From Anisus vortex (Eukaryota > Mollusca > Gastropoda > Planorbidae), in assembly GCA_949126835.1 (NCBI GenBank), contig OX421502.1, positions 31,477,227 to 31,541,226 on the forward strand: a stretch of 64,000 nucleotides of DNA, in the 5' to 3' direction. This document shows positions 33,970 to 44,900 of the stretch, one piece after another. The number at the start of each line of letters is the position of its first letter. Position 1 is the first letter of the stretch. Made by a program: the position numbers and the translations under genes. Below the pieces are notes generated by a model. That model did not search any database. It worked only from the letters and a program-made list of their open reading frames with translations, and was not told where the DNA came from.

Positions 33970-34495
33970 AACGGAGGCTTTGGTTTAATCTTAATCGTTG
34001 TTGTGGTTTAATCCTAAACGTGGCTATGGTTTAATCCTAAACGTAAGTAAAGTACCCTTCGGACCAAACTGATCATAGGGCTGGTGAAGCAGCGTTCACC
34101 AGTTTCTGTGGCCAAGGCATACAAAGGGATATGTGGCCAGCACAATGCCCAGCGCCCCAACTAATGTCAGGTGCCCATCAGAGCTATGTAGACTCAGGGA
34201 CACCCTCAAGTCCTGGGAAAAAATCCCGGCTTCACCAGGATTCAAACCCAGGATCTGTGGCTCGCCAGTCGAACGCGCTACCGCTCTTCTACTGCGGCCC
34301 CTAATCCTAAACGTAGCTATGGTTTAATTCTAAACGTGGCTTTGGTTTAATCCCAATCGTGGCTTTGATTTAATCCTAAACGTGGCTATGGTTTAATCCT
34401 AAACTTACCTATGGTTTAATCCTAAACGTGGCTTTGGTTTAATCCTAAACGTGGCTATGGTTTAATCCTAAACGTGGCTTTTTTTAAATCTTAAT
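33970..34495 (+). repeat. 22-bp tandem array in module B
   Basis: Copies of the GGTTTAATCCTAAACGTG unit on both sides of an inserted SINE (34045-34300). Confidence 0.93.
34045..34300 (-). repeat. SINE inserted in the 22-bp array
   Basis: Minus-strand copy: the B box appears as GGATTCAAACCC and the A-box end as GCCAGTCGAACGCGCTACCG. The array unit TAATCCTAAACGTA occurs on both sides, acting as the target duplication. Confidence 0.9.
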
Positions 34496-35039
34496 CGCTG
34501 CTATGTTTTTGGTAGGGAGTTTTTTACCAATATGCAATGTAAAATGTCTTTTATTTTAAATCCAAAAACGCGTTGCGGGTTGCACAATAGACCTTCACGA
34601 GGCCGCGTGTTTTTAGACCCCCTTAAAAACGCTACATTATGTTCACACAGGTACCAACACTACCACACACAATGTATTGTAAAAACTAACCAAAAAGTTC
34701 CGCCTAATTATTGGAGGGGGTGGGGGTGAATAAAGTGAAACGTCAACAGGTAGGCTAATATGTCCACAAACTAATTCCATTGATTTGTCAACAGCCCGCC
34801 CGGATTTCATCAACATTGACTACACTTTTCATGTAGATCAGAAAGCATCAACATATAACTTGTATAAGACCTATAGACATTTAATAGAGTTCATAGTTAA
34901 TTAAGTTAATAGAGGGTCGAGATAGAAAAATTCCGATCCTCAAAAAGTTGAGAAAAAAAAGTTCAACATCGAGATCATCCCTTTTTTAATTTAGAAAAAA
35001 ACACAGAATCAAGCTTTTCTTATTTTATTTGATATATTA

Positions 35040-35265
35040 CAGACGCTCCTTCTATAAAGAAGATTATTGCGTCCTACGTTTGTCTGTGGTCTGGGTATAG
35101 TCTTGCATTTTTTTTATTAGTGTTTAAATGATGTTAAGTTACTAGTTGTCCTGGTTTGTCCAGGCAACCCATTCCAGGCTCGGATGCCACTCGGGAATAA
35201 AGAGTACTTATATGTATTTGTTCTCGCATATGGGATAAGGAAAGTGTTTTTATCTTAATGTTTAT
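35040..35265 (-). mobile_element. LINE 3' tail inside composite module B
   Basis: Homologous to 13800-14215 (shared AGACGCTCCTTCTATA and CCATTCCAGGCTCGGATGCC). Minus-strand reading ends in the same WN-type motif. Confidence 0.55.
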
Positions 35266-35472
35266 CTGAGCAACAGGTTCTTATTGTGTTGTATTATCAT
35301 ATACTAGAATATACATGGACCGCTTGCTTAAGTTTTTTATGCTATAATCTTCTTTTTTTTTTGCAATGCCCGATTCTAAATAAAGTAATTGTCATACAGG
35401 TTCCGTTTTATTCAATCGCATTTTTTTCGACTTTAAATGAATACTTGTAGGCCTATTAATCCTATTATCATT

Positions 35473-35754
35473 GACTATAATAAGATGGACCGCCTGATCT
35501 ATTTTTAGAGCTTATGTCTTTTTCAGCGCGCACACAGCACTGATCTTTAAATGTTTCCGCTCTGTACTACTTTTGATTTTAATTTTTTATTGAGAAAATC
35601 ATAGCGATTGAATAAAACGGAACTTGTATGTCAATAATAACTTTATTTCCTGTATAGCAATTACTTTATTTAGAATAGGGAATTCCGAAAATCCGTGTTT
35701 CAAGTCATCCTATAACAGAAATACTAATGCAAGCGGTCCATGTATATTATAGTC
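35473..35754. mobile_element. Palindromic MITE, copy 3
   Basis: Left GACTATAATAAGATGGACCG; right end inverted GACTATAATATACATGGACC. The best preserved copy, 282 bp, with internal GAGAAAATCATAGCGATTGA. A fragment of a further copy precedes it at about 35300. Confidence 0.8.
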
Positions 35755-36490
35755 TATGTTATTAGGTATTCAAAACTGGCGTATGTTTTTTGCGCGTTTT
35801 TAAGTTTTCGACACCTCGTATTAAATAGCCTATACCTCATGGGCCATTCATTTTAGAGAGATAATCTTTTCCCTCGATGTACAGAAATGAATGGCCTTAA
35901 TCACTATGTTTATTTGCAAAGAATATTAATAGTTTACATTTTTCAATTATCAAGTTATCGAAGTAAAAAATTAGTTTTTGTATGATTTCTTTACAATTTA
36001 CAATTTTTACAACCACCACCTCAAATTTAATGTAACATTCTAAAAGAATTATTATACTATATATAATATTTTACTCAACGCGCAAGATAAAGCTTCTGAA
36101 ATAGTACTATTGGAAACATTAAACTCGCTCATTTTATTGGTCAGCAGAATGTAGTATGAATATATACAAAGCGTGTTTAAATTTTAAACCTTCAATATTT
36201 TTCTTGGTACGTCTATTTCTAAGTTAAATCTAATACTGACTTTGAGTTTCAATATTCTACAATCTACCAACCCCAATCCTCTTTCTAAAGCTATTTATAT
36301 ATTTATTATAATGTATGCATACGGCCAGTAACAAATATGCGAACCTCAAAAGATTGTATAGTGTGGGTCGAAATTAGTTTATCTTTAATTGTAGGAACTT
36401 ATAACATGAGATTTTTGCAAGAACACAAATATGTCAAGATATAGTTCTAGTAGTAAATAGGTGAGTCAGTTTTAGAATGTTAAAAATGTT
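35755..36490. other. Intergenic, nothing recognised
   Basis: AT-rich sequence without coding frame, RNA-like or repeat structure that I can support. Confidence 0.5.
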
Positions 36491-37490
36491 CGTAGCCTAA
36501 TAGTATTTTGGCAACATGTAAGGACATGTGTTTTGATAACATTGAACAAAATTAAGGGGGGGGGTAATCCTTTGCACCAACCTTTGCCCATCCCCCGTCG
36601 ATTCGCCAGCTTAATCAGGTGTTATCATCATCATCATTCCGATCCAGCAGCCATCTGGGCACCTGTCCTTCGGCCATAGATCTATAAAATAACAATAATT
36701 TATCATATTTAATAATACCAGCATCCTTTTGTTATTATTCTGCTTGTGTTTTTATTTAAATAGCAATTATGTTCATGGTTTTTGCTAGTTTTTCATTGTT
36801 GTTGCTTCTTGATCCAAACTATACTAGACTTTGATTGCCTAAAAAAAAGAACGAGCCCTCAGGCTCTTGCAACCAGGGCGCATCTATGTTCAGGGGTACA
36901 CACCAAGATCTTGTCTGAGCGCCAGTCATACCGCAGCTTGCCGATTAGGCGCCATGGTAGCACAAATCCCAGATTATATGTCTAGACATCAAGGCACCAG
37001 TCCGGGATTGAGGCGGACTGCTGCGCACATCGCTAGTGTAACTAGCCTAAGCGGGTATTTTCATCACCATTATTCGTATCCAGCAGCCATCAGCCATCTG
37101 GGCATTTGCCCTTTCGGCCAGAGATCTAATCAGTTATGAAATAAAAATGAATTATCATAATACCCGCATCTCTTTGTCATAATGCTGCTTGTGTTTTTAT
37201 TGAAATAGCCATTATGTTAATAGTTGTCGATTGTTTTTCGCTGTCGTTCTGTGTGACGTTCTGGGTTCCTAACAATCTTAACCTCACATATAACACATAT
37301 CCATTCTCATGATATTAATATACCCTTAGCCGCCATCTGTACAAAGCTGTAAATTTGGCAAGGGTAAATTCGGCAATGATATTTTCGGTAAGGTAATTTT
37401 GGCAAAGGTAAATTCGGCAAACATTAAATATCCTTGCCAAAAATACCGTTGCCGAATTTACCCTTGCCGAATTTTCCGAGCCCCCTGACA
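36490..37490. repeat. Dispersed segmental repeat, copy 2
   Basis: Matches copy 1 (14908-16440) in the CCAGCAGCCATCTGGGC block, the block starting near 36845 and the GGTAAATTCGGCAA short repeats at 37345-37480, which here also occur inverted (TGCCGAATTTACCCTTGCCG). Confidence 0.7.
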
Positions 37491-38790
37491 TTTATAACCA
37501 CTGATGAATAAAAGATTGAAACGAGAATGCACCTATCTCTCTGTTGTTGTAACTTCTGCATTTAGCACTTGTTTTGAAACATATTTACATATGTACTTTG
37601 CATATTCACTGATATTATTTACCTTATGCTTACATGTTTGTTATTACATGATAATTGCTAATGTTATCATTCATTGCTATAATTAACATAATTACATTTT
37701 TGCATACCATTATAAATTTATTAATATATCGCATGCTTGTGTTTGGCCTCCCCCCCACCACCCCTTTCTCTCGTGGTCATACCAAAAACACGTGGATAGC
37801 CAAGATCAACACTTGCTCCCACAACCCCTCCATGTCCCCCGCCCCCATCTCGCACGGCCTCTTTGGCTAGACCAGAGAAAATTCACACGTAAGCACTGTT
37901 TTCACCCCTGGCCAGGGCGACGAGCCACCAGTATCCTTTGTAACGTAATAAGCCGACCGTGAAGAAAGGGTACTCCGAGCAGAAGCGGATGGATTAAGAT
38001 GCCCACTAGGGCCCGCACTCCCTCCCGCCCACTAGCGCCCGCACCCCCACCGCCCACCCACCCCCTTCACCATTCCCACTACCTACTTATCCCCACACGT
38101 CAATCAAATGCTGAAGTGAGCAGACATGTTGACCAATCGCACCTATGACTCCCCTTCCCCTTGTACGTCACGTGACTACGCATGCATTATAGTTTTAATC
38201 TAACTTCAGAGTCATAACTTAGGAGGTCAAGGATAACGAACTGGCCGCCTCCGGGCCTCTCCGGGCTTTTCTCAAATCCACGAGACCCTAAGTCTGTATA
38301 CATAGATCATTCATTATGTATCTTCGCTATTCCTGTATTCGGATTATGTATCTAGAAATATGTATGATATCTATGCAACGGTATATGCAACCTTCATGTG
38401 AATAAACCTTAGAATAGTTTTTTCGATCGTGTTTTCTAGTTACTTTTATAATAGCGTAGTAGGCTATATATGTCGAGTATGGTCAAAACATCTACAAAAT
38501 CATCTTGTGGGAGCCTAGGCAGTCAATACACATTAAATATATTATAATATTTGATCATCAATTACGTTAATCTCTAGCATAGTATTCCGACTTATCCCTT
38601 ATGACAAAACGTAGCCAATAAAATAATATAAAGAGAATAATTCATCTCTTATCTTTTTATCAACACAGCGTGACATACTACAGTCATTTCACTTAATCCC
38701 ACAGAAAGGCACGACGCACGTGAGGCTCAGGTGTAAATCTAACCCCAACTTATAAAGTATACGTGGTGATTCAAGTTGGATCTAATAACA
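37490..38790. other. Intergenic, C-rich in part
   Basis: Includes a C-rich stretch (37750-38090) with CCCGCCCACTAGCGCCCGCA repeats. No gene or transposon ends are recognised. Confidence 0.5.
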
Positions 38791-39735
38791 CAACCCACGC
38801 CATATGTTGTGTTTTTGCTGGTGTTAGTGCTAAGCTCATTCTAAAGTTTAATGCTTGTTCATCCCAACTATTACTATAATTGCCTACAAAAACAACGAAC
38901 GAGAATCCCGACTCTTACGTCCAGGGTTCAACAATGTTCAGGGTGTGGATCCAGTTTATTGTCTGAGCACCAGCCACCCAGCGGCACGCCGATAAGGCGC
39001 CCGGTAGCACAAATTTCAGACTTTATGTCTGGACATCCAGGGTTGAGGCGGACTGCGGCGCACATTGCTTCCTCCCCACCGAGGATGTGGAGCCTCTCGG
39101 CGGTGCAATGAGACCTCAAACGCCAGCAGGTGATGTCCTCCATGCGTTAGCCTACCGGTATAACTAATTGATGCAAGCGTATCAGTGGTTTCCAGGAATT
39201 TCCTCATATGCATTTCGTTAGAAAATAATAATTTAAAATTTAAAATATTTATATTCTTAAACTATTCGGTTATTAATACTTTAGGCGGGATAAGCTCAGG
39301 ATTAGCCAGCTAATTTGTACTTAATGTGCACTGTCTCTCTAACCCTCCCCACCTTGCACCAATATCCCCTCCCTTGAAGCCCTGGATACGCCACTGCTGT
39401 AAAAAAAATAACAACTCCTTGGTGTATAATCAATATGTACAAGTGCCTTTACAGCCGGCGTCATATTCATATTTCTATACAATTAGATTCATTGCTCACA
39501 TACATTGGTAAAGGAAACTGCGGAAAGCAAATCATCACTTTTTGCTTTGCTGCGAATAATAATAATAATAATAAAACGTCTAGTTCTTAAAGTAAATTTA
39601 AGTCCATTGGAAATTGTAGTTTTTGCATTAGACTCTTGACAGCCGTAGAGGTAAGACGGTTTTTGTTTAACAGACTTAGAAGGTCATTCAAAATATGACT
39701 GCATACATTATATATAATATTTATATATGTATATC
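38790..39735. repeat. Dispersed segmental repeat, copy 3
   Basis: Matches copy 1 from 15330 to 16440, including CCAGCCACCCAGCGGCACGC, the CTGGATACGCCACTG end and the CTCTTGACAGCCGTAGAGG block. It leads straight into the AT-flanked repeat cluster, as copy 1 does. Confidence 0.75.
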
Positions 39736-40175
39736 TATATATATAAAAAGACAGTGTTAAGCCCCGCGAGGATCCCCATTGGTCAATTTGAAAACACGTG
39801 TGTCACTGACCTATCTAGGCCTAGCCCAATATACCGTCTAATAATTTTTCACATCGGACATGTGTCTTCGATAGCTCAGTGGTAAACGTAGTGGACTGCT
39901 ATACGGGCGACCAGGGTTCGATTCTCCAGTTAGACTATACTTTTTTATTTCGACAATTAATTTTTCCAACTTTTAAAAACAAAAGACATTGTAAATCTAT
40001 AGGCAATATAGATTTTGTTAAATAAAATATTTGACTATTTTTTTTACCCTATTACAATATTTATTTACTTTCCTAAAAGTATTCAGTAAGTGTAGTTTAT
40101 AAATTTGTTATCTGCAGTCCTTTTTTTTTTCACCCGGGCAACGCCGGGCAATGTAGCTTGTATATATATATATCA
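39730..40175 (+). repeat. AT-flanked repeat with tRNA-like core and CCGGG hairpin, copy a
   Basis: Bounded by TATATATA runs. The core TAGCTCAGTGGTAAACG plus CAGGGTTCGATTCTCC looks like tRNA A and B boxes. It ends CACCCGGGCAACGCCGGGCA, then ATGTAGCTTG, then TATATATA. The CCCGG/CCGGG arms form a terminal hairpin. Confidence 0.7.
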
Positions 40176-40209
40176 TCATTGGCTCCATAGTCTCGAAAGA
40201 CGATTAGAT

Positions 40210-40835
40210 TTGCGCTCCTGTGATATATATATAAAGTACGATGTTTGTGTCTAGTCCGACTCTCATTGGCTAATTTAAAGAAACGTTCCCTAATTGTCTC
40301 ATATTTTTCATTTGCGATCTTGATTTCTGCATGCGTTCTCCCTGGCTGAGTGGTTAGTATCCCGGCTGTCATGGGGTGATCTGGGTTCTATTCCCCACAG
40401 ATAACTTGTTCTTTCTTCTCTTTCTTTAATAGCAATAGGCAGACTACTTTGTACAATTTCTATAAAATATTACTTTTTTAAATTCTTACAAAGAATTTCA
40501 GGACTTAAAAAGTAAGAAGCTTTTCCTAAAATGTTTAAAATGTTTTCAGTACGGTAAGTAAAATATAATTATTTACAGACGGGTTTTCGATTCTCACCCA
40601 GGGATAGTCCAAACATTTTTTAAAATAAAGACATACCTTTTTTTTTAATCCGATTACAATATTTTTTTAATAAGTGCTTTCATAATTGTTTTCAGTAAAT
40701 AATAAAAAATAATATTTTTTAAAATTATTATATCTTTCTGCTCTTTGTAGTATATAAAAACAATTCTGTAGCTATAATAGGCTATAGGTGTATGCAATTT
40801 TTCTCCCAGGTCAAGGCCGGGCAATTTAGTTTGTT
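40210..40835 (+). repeat. AT-flanked repeat, copy b
   Basis: Starts TATATATAAAGTACGATG, core GGCTGAGTGGTTAGTATCCC and TGGGTTCTATTCCCC, ends CAAGGCCGGGCAATTTAGTT. The left part is highly similar to 16440-16600. Confidence 0.7.
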
Positions 40836-41279
40836 ATACTCTAAGACTGGTGATAAGTGAGTCCACCAATGGAATGGTTTTGACTACTTTGGGATTTCTT
40901 AATTTCTTTAGCATTCCATTAAATTGTGTTATATACGTCTTTTTTTTATATCTGCTTTTATTTTAACTTCGCAAAAGTTTGTTTTTGGCTCGCTGGCGCC
41001 CGGAACTCCAAATGGCTCTTGACCCATATTCTTTCATCTTGGCCCATAGAAGTTAACCCCTTTAATTCACATTCTGTAGAATGTTCAGCCACATCCCCCC
41101 TCCGGTCCCATTCGTTCATTTGCAAACAAAACATGTAGGCCTATGTTTGCTGCGTTACTGGTTGTACTGCGAGTAAGAAAAGATGTAGGGGATTAATTTT
41201 ATTTCATATACAAAAGATGTTGCCGAAAGCATGTTTTTGTTGCCTGAAATGAACGGGAAATTCGTGAATACGTTCAACC

Positions 41280-41735
41280 ATATAATTATATATATATATA
41301 TATAAAGTAGACTTTGTTTGTGTTCAACCAATCATAATAATATTAGTTAATTTAAAGACACGTGAACTTATTGTCTCTTATAATACTTTTGCGAAGAATT
41401 TTACGTATCGGACTGCCACACTGACGACCCGGGTTCGATTCACCAGGTTGTCTAATTCCTTTTTTTTTCAACCTTTAAATCTTTCATTTAATATTTTAAA
41501 AAAAAGGATTGTAAATCTACGAGCACCACCGGGCAATTTTGATTTTTTTTTTTAAAGACTTGCCTATATTTATTTTAAATGACTTTCGTTAAAGTCTTCA
41601 ATAAAAAGTGTTATTTTTTGTAATTATTAGATTTTTGTTCATTGTAGTTTATTTTTATTTTTATCTGTAGCTTATACAGGCCTGTTTTATTTTCACACAG
41701 GCAACGCCGGACAATTCAGCTTGTACAATATAATA
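41280..41735 (+). repeat. AT-flanked repeat, copy c
   Basis: Starts TATATATAAAGTAGACTTTG, core with CCCGGGTTCGATTCACC, ends GGCAACGCCGGACAATTCAG then CTTGTAC. Followed at once by the 5' flank of LAAO gene 3. Confidence 0.7.
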
Positions 41736-41890
41736 ATATGAACAATGATAACCTTGTGCTAAGATTCTAAATCTAATTGATATCGTTCTTAAATTCAAGG
41801 GTCACCAACAAACATTTTCTCTCTTTCTGTTTTCTCAAGGCTGTTCGGTTACTTTGCAAGTAGTGTGTGAAAAAGTTGAATAAGGAAGAG

Positions 41891-41982
41891 ATGGCTAGGT
41901 TTCCAGTGACTGTTCTGATCTTCTGTACTCTGCTGGCCACATGTCAATGTCTGCCAAGGAAGAAAGATAAGGAAAAAGGAAA
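41891..41982 (+). CDS. LAAO gene 3 exon 1 (signal peptide)
   Basis: ATG at 41891 after ggaagag; 92 nt; donor GGAAA|gtattt, identical in position to gene 2. Hydrophobic [15 protein letters not shown] then [11 protein letters not shown]. Leaves two bases of a codon. Confidence 0.88.
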
Positions 41983-44900
41983 GTATTTATGTATTATTGG
42001 AAGGGTGTGGATATCATATACCACTGTATTAAGTTGTATTTAAATAGTGGAGATAAAAAAGTACAAAGCAAGACGATTTTTTATAAGTGTATAAAACAAC
42101 AAGAAGATATCAGCGAAAAGACTATTAGTTCTTACTGATAGTTCTCTCTCTCTCTCTCTGCATCCACTACTTAATTACTATATAAATAGGTATACACTTA
42201 TCCAACGGTAAAGCTGCATTAAACTGTCCATTGTACGCAGGGGTTTCGCAACATGTCATTTGGCCGCAAAATGAATTCTAAACAACTAGACAGGCCACAA
42301 CATTATAAAAATTTATTGACATTTTTAATACACTGCATTGAAAAAAACAAAAACTGACGAAAAAAACTTTTTGGTTCAGATAGACAACCCTGATTTAAAG
42401 TCTGCTGTGTAACATGATATGAGGCAAAGTGTCCGAGCGGCAGCGCGTTCGACTGACAACCCGAATGTTCAGGGTTCGAATCCTGGTGCAGGCTAGGATT
42501 TTATTTCCCCCTGGAATTGAGGGTGTCCCTGAGTCTACCCAGCTATGATGGGTACCTGACCTTAGTTGGGGTGGGCATTGTGCTGTGCTGGCCACACATT
42601 TCCTCGTATGCTATGGCCACAGAAACTGGTGAACGCTGCGTCACCATCCATATGATCAGTTTTGTCCGAAGGGTACTTTACTTACTTATTAAGCACTATG
42701 ATAGTTTTATAAAACAATCTATGTTTACAGTAATCATATTAATCAATAAGATTATGTTAGATGTTGCTATTTGTTGTTGTTATTGTCTGTGTTGTTTTCA
42801 TAATTATTTTAGACTCTTGTAATTTTATATGTTTGATGTGTCTACAAACTAGTGTCTACAATTTGTGTGACATGGATCATTCTATATTAGAAAACATTTT
42901 AATTTCTAATACATTATAATAAATCATTGCGATTTTTCATTGTGTACAAAAATGGTTGAGTATATCTGAGTTGTTTCCTTTTGAGTCAACAGACAAATGT
43001 CAAAGATATATGGACGTGGCTGTGGTTGGCGCAGGGCCTGCGGGGACCTACTCGGCCTACAGGCTGCGCGATGATGGACTGCGCATTGAGGTTTTTGAGT
43101 ACTCGAACCGTGTGGGTGGACGGCTCTACACATCCCAATTACCGGACGTACAAGACGTCAATATAGAACTGGGAGGAATGAGGTTCATTCCGGAGGTTCA
43201 CACAAGAGTTGTGCGACTTATTCAAGAGCTAGGTAATTAATTTTAATTGATCGAAAATTATAGTTATCAATTTTTAATCGCAGAATTAAAAAGCACTAAT
43301 AAAACATGTCAAATAGAAATATTTCCTAAAAAAAAAGTTTGCCTAAAAATTCAGTTTTCATTTCGTTGATAAAGAGTTATTGGAGAATTATTTTTTTTTA
43401 AATATAATGTATATTATATAGTGGTTCACTGTTTTGACCAGACTTCATATGTGTCAATACCAAGTCATTTCTTAAACCTAATTCTTAAATAATAAAGACT
43501 CATTTGGGTCTATGTGAGTTTGTGTGAGCCGAGAGGTGAATAAGTTTTTTAACATATTTTTTTTAATAAAATGCCAAGTCCCTTTAACATTTTAATATAT
43601 TGAATATTAAAAGGTGTGTAGGCCCTACTATCTTCATAAAAAAAGAGGAAATGAGCCCGTTAAGTGATAGAATTTAGAAATGAAAGAAGAGGTGTTGAAG
43701 TAATTCTTAGAATTAGATCTAGATCCAAGTCATCTACTTATGACAAACAGTCATATAGGATATTAATTTCATCAAAATAGTTTCGTTCCTAATAAACTAC
43801 GAAAATCATTTAAATCAAAATGTAGTAAAAACTATCAAACATCTTAGTTTCTTCTCTCTGGTTAGTCACCTCTAGGCCTCAGCATACTTAGATGGCTAGC
43901 TAGCTAAAATTATAGATTCGTGGCTACATTTGTGTCTAGAATGGTGTCTAGATTTTGTTCCAGATTTTCGTCTAGCTGTGTGTCTTGATCGCCTTGGAAA
44001 ACTTGAAGACCTTTATTTCATAGATCTGGTGTTGTTTTGGGGCTCAACATAAAAGTGTGTGATTATATCTACATGGAAGAGAAATTCGATAACAATAATT
44101 AATTAATGAGTGAAAATCCATTTGTTAAGCTTTTAAACTTTTAAGAATTTGGGAAAAGCATATCTGTAATTCGAACCTTCGAGAAGTATTTTCTTACCAT
44201 GATTTAAATCGATGTTAAATCTTTTAATTTCCGAACTATGTATATTATAATTAATTGATATGGGGCCTGCATAGATCTATATATAGGCCAATATTTTGTT
44301 TAATAAACATAAATCTATGTATATGCTACTAAAACAGAGTTTGTATTCTATCAGGTCTGACGTCACGTCCTTTCGCCAGCAAGACGGATACTCGATTTTA
44401 TCTGAGAGGTCAAAGTTATCACCGTAACGAACTCCTTACCGGAAACATTCCTTACAATCTGAGCGCTGAGGAAAACGCCAATCGAGGAAGACTATTCAAG
44501 TAGGCCTACTACAAAATTTACTAACAATCTTTCACTCATTTAAGGGTTTAAGTTTATCATAAAACGAATAGACCGTAATTTAACTGTATAGATCTAATAT
44601 GTTGTTTGGAATGTAGCCATTTGACTTATGGGGTGTTTTTTTTTTCAAGCTACTATCTGGAGAAATTAACTGGATTCCAAGAGAGCTATGTAAATGAGAC
44701 CATACTGATGCAGCTGAAGCTACGTGATGGAAGATATCTCTATACCGTTCCGTAAATATATTGTTTTTTCAGATGTTGTGTATGTTGAAATGTAATTTTT
44801 TAAAGAAATATTTTAATCAATATAAATGAAATAGGTTTACCCGTTTTTTTAAAAATGGAAGATGGCAGACCAGTATGCTCTCGCGAGATTGGAAACAAGG

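Larger units (their letters stand above)
32200..35265. repeat. Composite repeat module B (downstream of LAAO gene 2)
   Basis: Same order as module A: 14-bp array, spacer, 22-bp array, GC-rich part (GCACAATAGACC, TTATTGGAGGGGG), LINE-like tail on the - strand. It is broken by a solo LTR in the 14-bp array and a SINE in the 22-bp array. It lacks the left part present in modules A and C. Confidence 0.85.

Noticed and set aside
39867..39937. Possible tRNA gene
   Set aside because: A- and B-box-like sequence is present but the acceptor arms do not pair, and the unit lies inside a dispersed repeat.
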